Positions 61,563 to 64,000 of a DNA stretch of 64,000 nucleotides are shown here, piece after piece. Source of the DNA: Emydura subglobosa (lineage: Eukaryota > Chordata > Testudines > Chelidae); assembly GCA_007922225.1 (NCBI GenBank), contig ML679970.1, forward strand, positions 25,722,631-25,786,630, written 5' to 3'. Under the pieces are notes generated by a model. It ran no database searches, had not been told where the DNA came from, and was given only the letters and a program-made list of their open reading frames with translations. How positions within the stretch are numbered: the first letter of the stretch is position 1; every line of letters begins with the position of its first letter. Position numbers and translations under genes: made by a program.

Positions 61563-64000
61563 ATTGTTGACTTTAAGGCCAGAAGGGACCATTGTGATCA
61601 TCTAGTCTGAACTCCTGCATATCACAGGCCACAGAACCTCATCCACCCACTCCTGTCATAGACCCATAACCGTTGGCTGAGTTACTGAAGTTCTCAAATC
61701 ATGATTTAAAGACTTCAAGTTACAGAGAATCCAACATTTACTCCACTTTAAACCAACAAGTGACCCGTGCCCCATACTGCAGAGAAAGGCAAAAAAAAAA
61801 AACAAAAAAAAAACCAGGCTCTCTATCAATCTGCCCTGGGGGAAAATTCTTCTCTGACCCCAGATATGGTGCTCAGCTGGACTCTCAGCCTGTGGGCAAG
61901 ACCCACCAGCCAGACAGCTGGGAAAATATTAATAACTCAGAAGCTAGGCTCTCCTCCCCTCCTCCCCCCCCGGTCTAGTGTCTCCTCACTGGCCATTGGG
62001 AATATTTGCTACTAGCAGTCACAGATTGCCTACAATGGCATGTGGCCCATCCCATTGTGCCATCCCCTCCATAAACGTGTGAAGCTCAGTCTTAAAACAA
62101 GTTAGGTTTTTTGCCCCCATTACTTCCCTTGGGAGGCTGTTCCAGAACTTCATTCCTCTGATGGTTAGAAACCTTCTTCTAACTTCAAACCTAATCTTGC
62201 TGGTGGCCAGGTAATATCTGTTGTTCTTGAGTCAACATTGGCACTTAACTTAAATAACTCCATCCCTCCCTGGCATTTGCTCTCTCTCTAAATACTTTAT
62301 ATCTCCCCTCAGCCTTTATTTGGTTAGGCTAAACAAGACTCGTTGAGTCTCTTCTCAGAAGGCAGGTTTTCCATTCCTCTCATCATCCTAGAAGCCTTTC
62401 TCTGCACCTGTTTCAATTTCAATTCATCTTTCTTAAACATGGGAGACCAGAACTGCACACAGTAGTCCAGATGAGATCTCACCAGTGCCTTGTATAATGG
62501 CAATAACACTTCTGTATCTCTGCTGGAAATCCCTCGCCTTATGCATTTTAGGATTGCATTACTCTTTTTTTCACAGTGGCATCACATTGGTGGCTCATAG
62601 TCATCCAGATATCAACCAATACACCCAGGTCCTTTTCCTCCTTTGTCACTTCCAGTTGTTATGTCTACAGTTTATAGCAAAAATTCTTGTTATTAGTCCC
62701 TAGGCGTATGACTCTGCACTATTAAATATCATCTCATTTCTATTACTCCATTACTCTATTACTCCATTTTCAAGGTCCTCCAGATCTTGTAGGATGTTCC
62801 AGTCCTCCTCCATATTGGCAATACCTCCCAACTTTGTGTCATTCACAAATTTTATTAGTACAATCCCACTTGTTGTGCTAAGGTAATGAACAAACATGTT
62901 AAATAAAATAGATCCCTGTGGAACTCCACTAGTAATCTCCCTCCAGCCTGAGAGTTCACTTTTCAGCATGACCCAATCAGTGTAGTCTCCTCTTTAACCA
63001 GTTCCTCGTGCACCTTTCAATTTTTGTCTCAATCTCTATCTTCTCCAATTTAACTAATAACTTCCCATGTAGAAGTGAATCCAATGTCTTACTGAAATCC
63101 AGATTGATTTAGATAGACTGCATTTCCTTTGTCTAAAAAATCGGTTATCTTTAGAAAGAAAGAGATTGGGTTGGTCTACCTTTTTTAAAACCATGTTGTA
63201 TTTTACCCCAATTACCATTCACCTCTATGTCCTTAGTTACTTTCTTTTTCAAAATTTGTTCCAAGACTTTGCATACAATTGCAGTCAAACAGGACTGTAG
63301 TTTCCTGGATCACTTTTTCCCCCCTTCTTAAAAAGAGGTACTATATTAGCAATTCTCTGGTCAGAGGGTGTGACCCCTAAGTTTAGACTAGTTAAAAATC
63401 CTTGTTATTGGGTTTGCAATTTCATGTGCCAGTTCCTTTAATATTCTTGGATTAAGATTATCCATCTGCACCCCCTGCTGCCCCAGTTTGGTCTCATTAA
63501 CCTGTTTGAGTTTGACCTCCACATTGGACGTGATAACTTTGACTTCCATAGTTTCCTTTCCATTAGCCATACTACCACTAGCGCTAAGCTCCTCGTTGCC
63601 TTTATTAAAAACTGAGGCAATTTTCATTTAGGTATTGGTCCATGCCTAGATTGTCTTTGCTCTCCACCCTGTTCTCAGTGCTTAGTGGTCCCACTTCTTT
63701 CCTAGTTTTCTTCTTATTTATATGTCTATAGAATCTTTTACTCTTGGTTTTAATTTCCTTTGCAAGGTCCAACTCTGCTTGGCTTTTATCGGTTGTCACT
63801 CTTCCCTACACTTTGACCTCCATGAGGTAGTTTTCCTTGCTGATCCGTCCTATCTTCCACTTCTTGTAGGCTTTCTGCTTTTTCTTAATAACCCATTTGG
63901 GATGTTTACTCATCCAATTTGGTCTGCAACCTTTCCCTATGAACTTTTTCCCCTTGCTTGGGATGCATACTTCAGATAGCTTCTACAACTTTGATTCAAA
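61563..64000 (-). mobile_element. Long antisense CR1-type LINE, truncated by the window edge
   Basis: Reading leftward from the window edge, decayed ORF2 pieces appear in collinear order: FYRHINKKKTRKEVGPL (about 63700), LNPRILKELAHEIANPITR (about 63450), SGVPQGSILFNMFV (about 62920), KFVNDTKLGG (about 62850) and LYKALVRSHLDYCVQFWSP (about 62470). The 3' UTR follows, ending at 61563 with the typical gatcatctagtctga (read on the plus strand). The catalytic FADD/YADD-type box reads FVND, so both the middle and the first aspartate positions are altered and the copy cannot be active. Several frameshifts separate the fragments. At more than 2.4 kb it is the longest element here. Confidence 0.93.

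Overview
This window is vertebrate nuclear DNA, most likely from a turtle. The reasons are a single large-intron gene, one sharp CpG island in an otherwise AT-rich sequence, and a repeat load dominated by CR1 LINEs, tRNA-headed CORE/MIR-type SINEs, non-autonomous hAT elements and short fold-back elements of the kinds I associate with turtle genomes. The assignment to turtles (rather than another sauropsid) rests on recognised repeat sequences and is an inference.

The only protein-coding gene I can support is NINJ1 (ninjurin-1) on the minus strand. Exon 1 is 39121-39041 inside a CpG island, exon 2 is 25535-25301 and exon 3 is 19874-19720. All junctions have GT/AG splice sites and join in phase to give a 156-residue protein aligning with human NINJ1 (152 residues) along nearly its whole length. 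Introns are 13.5 kb and 5.4 kb. A strong donor lies 11 bases after the stop codon, so a further 3'-UTR exon should exist to the left; it is not identified with confidence. I recognised no exon of CARD19 or WNK2, the neighbours of NINJ1 in human.

Layout: 1-18 kb is intergenic, with SINEs, a hAT copy with a perfect target duplication (6.7 kb), CR1/L2 relics (14.8 and 16.2 kb) and one unidentified open frame (1.75-2.0 kb). 18.3-19.1 kb is an unusually open minus-strand stretch just 3' of NINJ1 exon 3. 19.7-39.1 kb is NINJ1 with many repeats in its introns, including a decayed RT-bearing LINE (22.9 kb), a hAT (21.6 kb), a fairly well-preserved CR1 tail (31.1-31.9 kb) and several long fold-backs. 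38.6-39.6 kb is the promoter CpG island, abutted on its upstream side by a LINE 3' tail. 40-64 kb is intergenic, with a hAT element nested in a SINE (40.4-40.9 kb), CR1 pieces (44.6, 46.7 and 52-53 kb), retroposed palindromic repeats (47.4 and 51.6 kb) and a long antisense CR1 running off the right edge (61.6-64 kb).

No convincing new multi-gene system is visible. The most interesting items are the diverged N-terminal adhesion segment of this NINJ1, the TE-bounded promoter, and a repeat family that combines internal palindromes with 12-15 bp target duplications.
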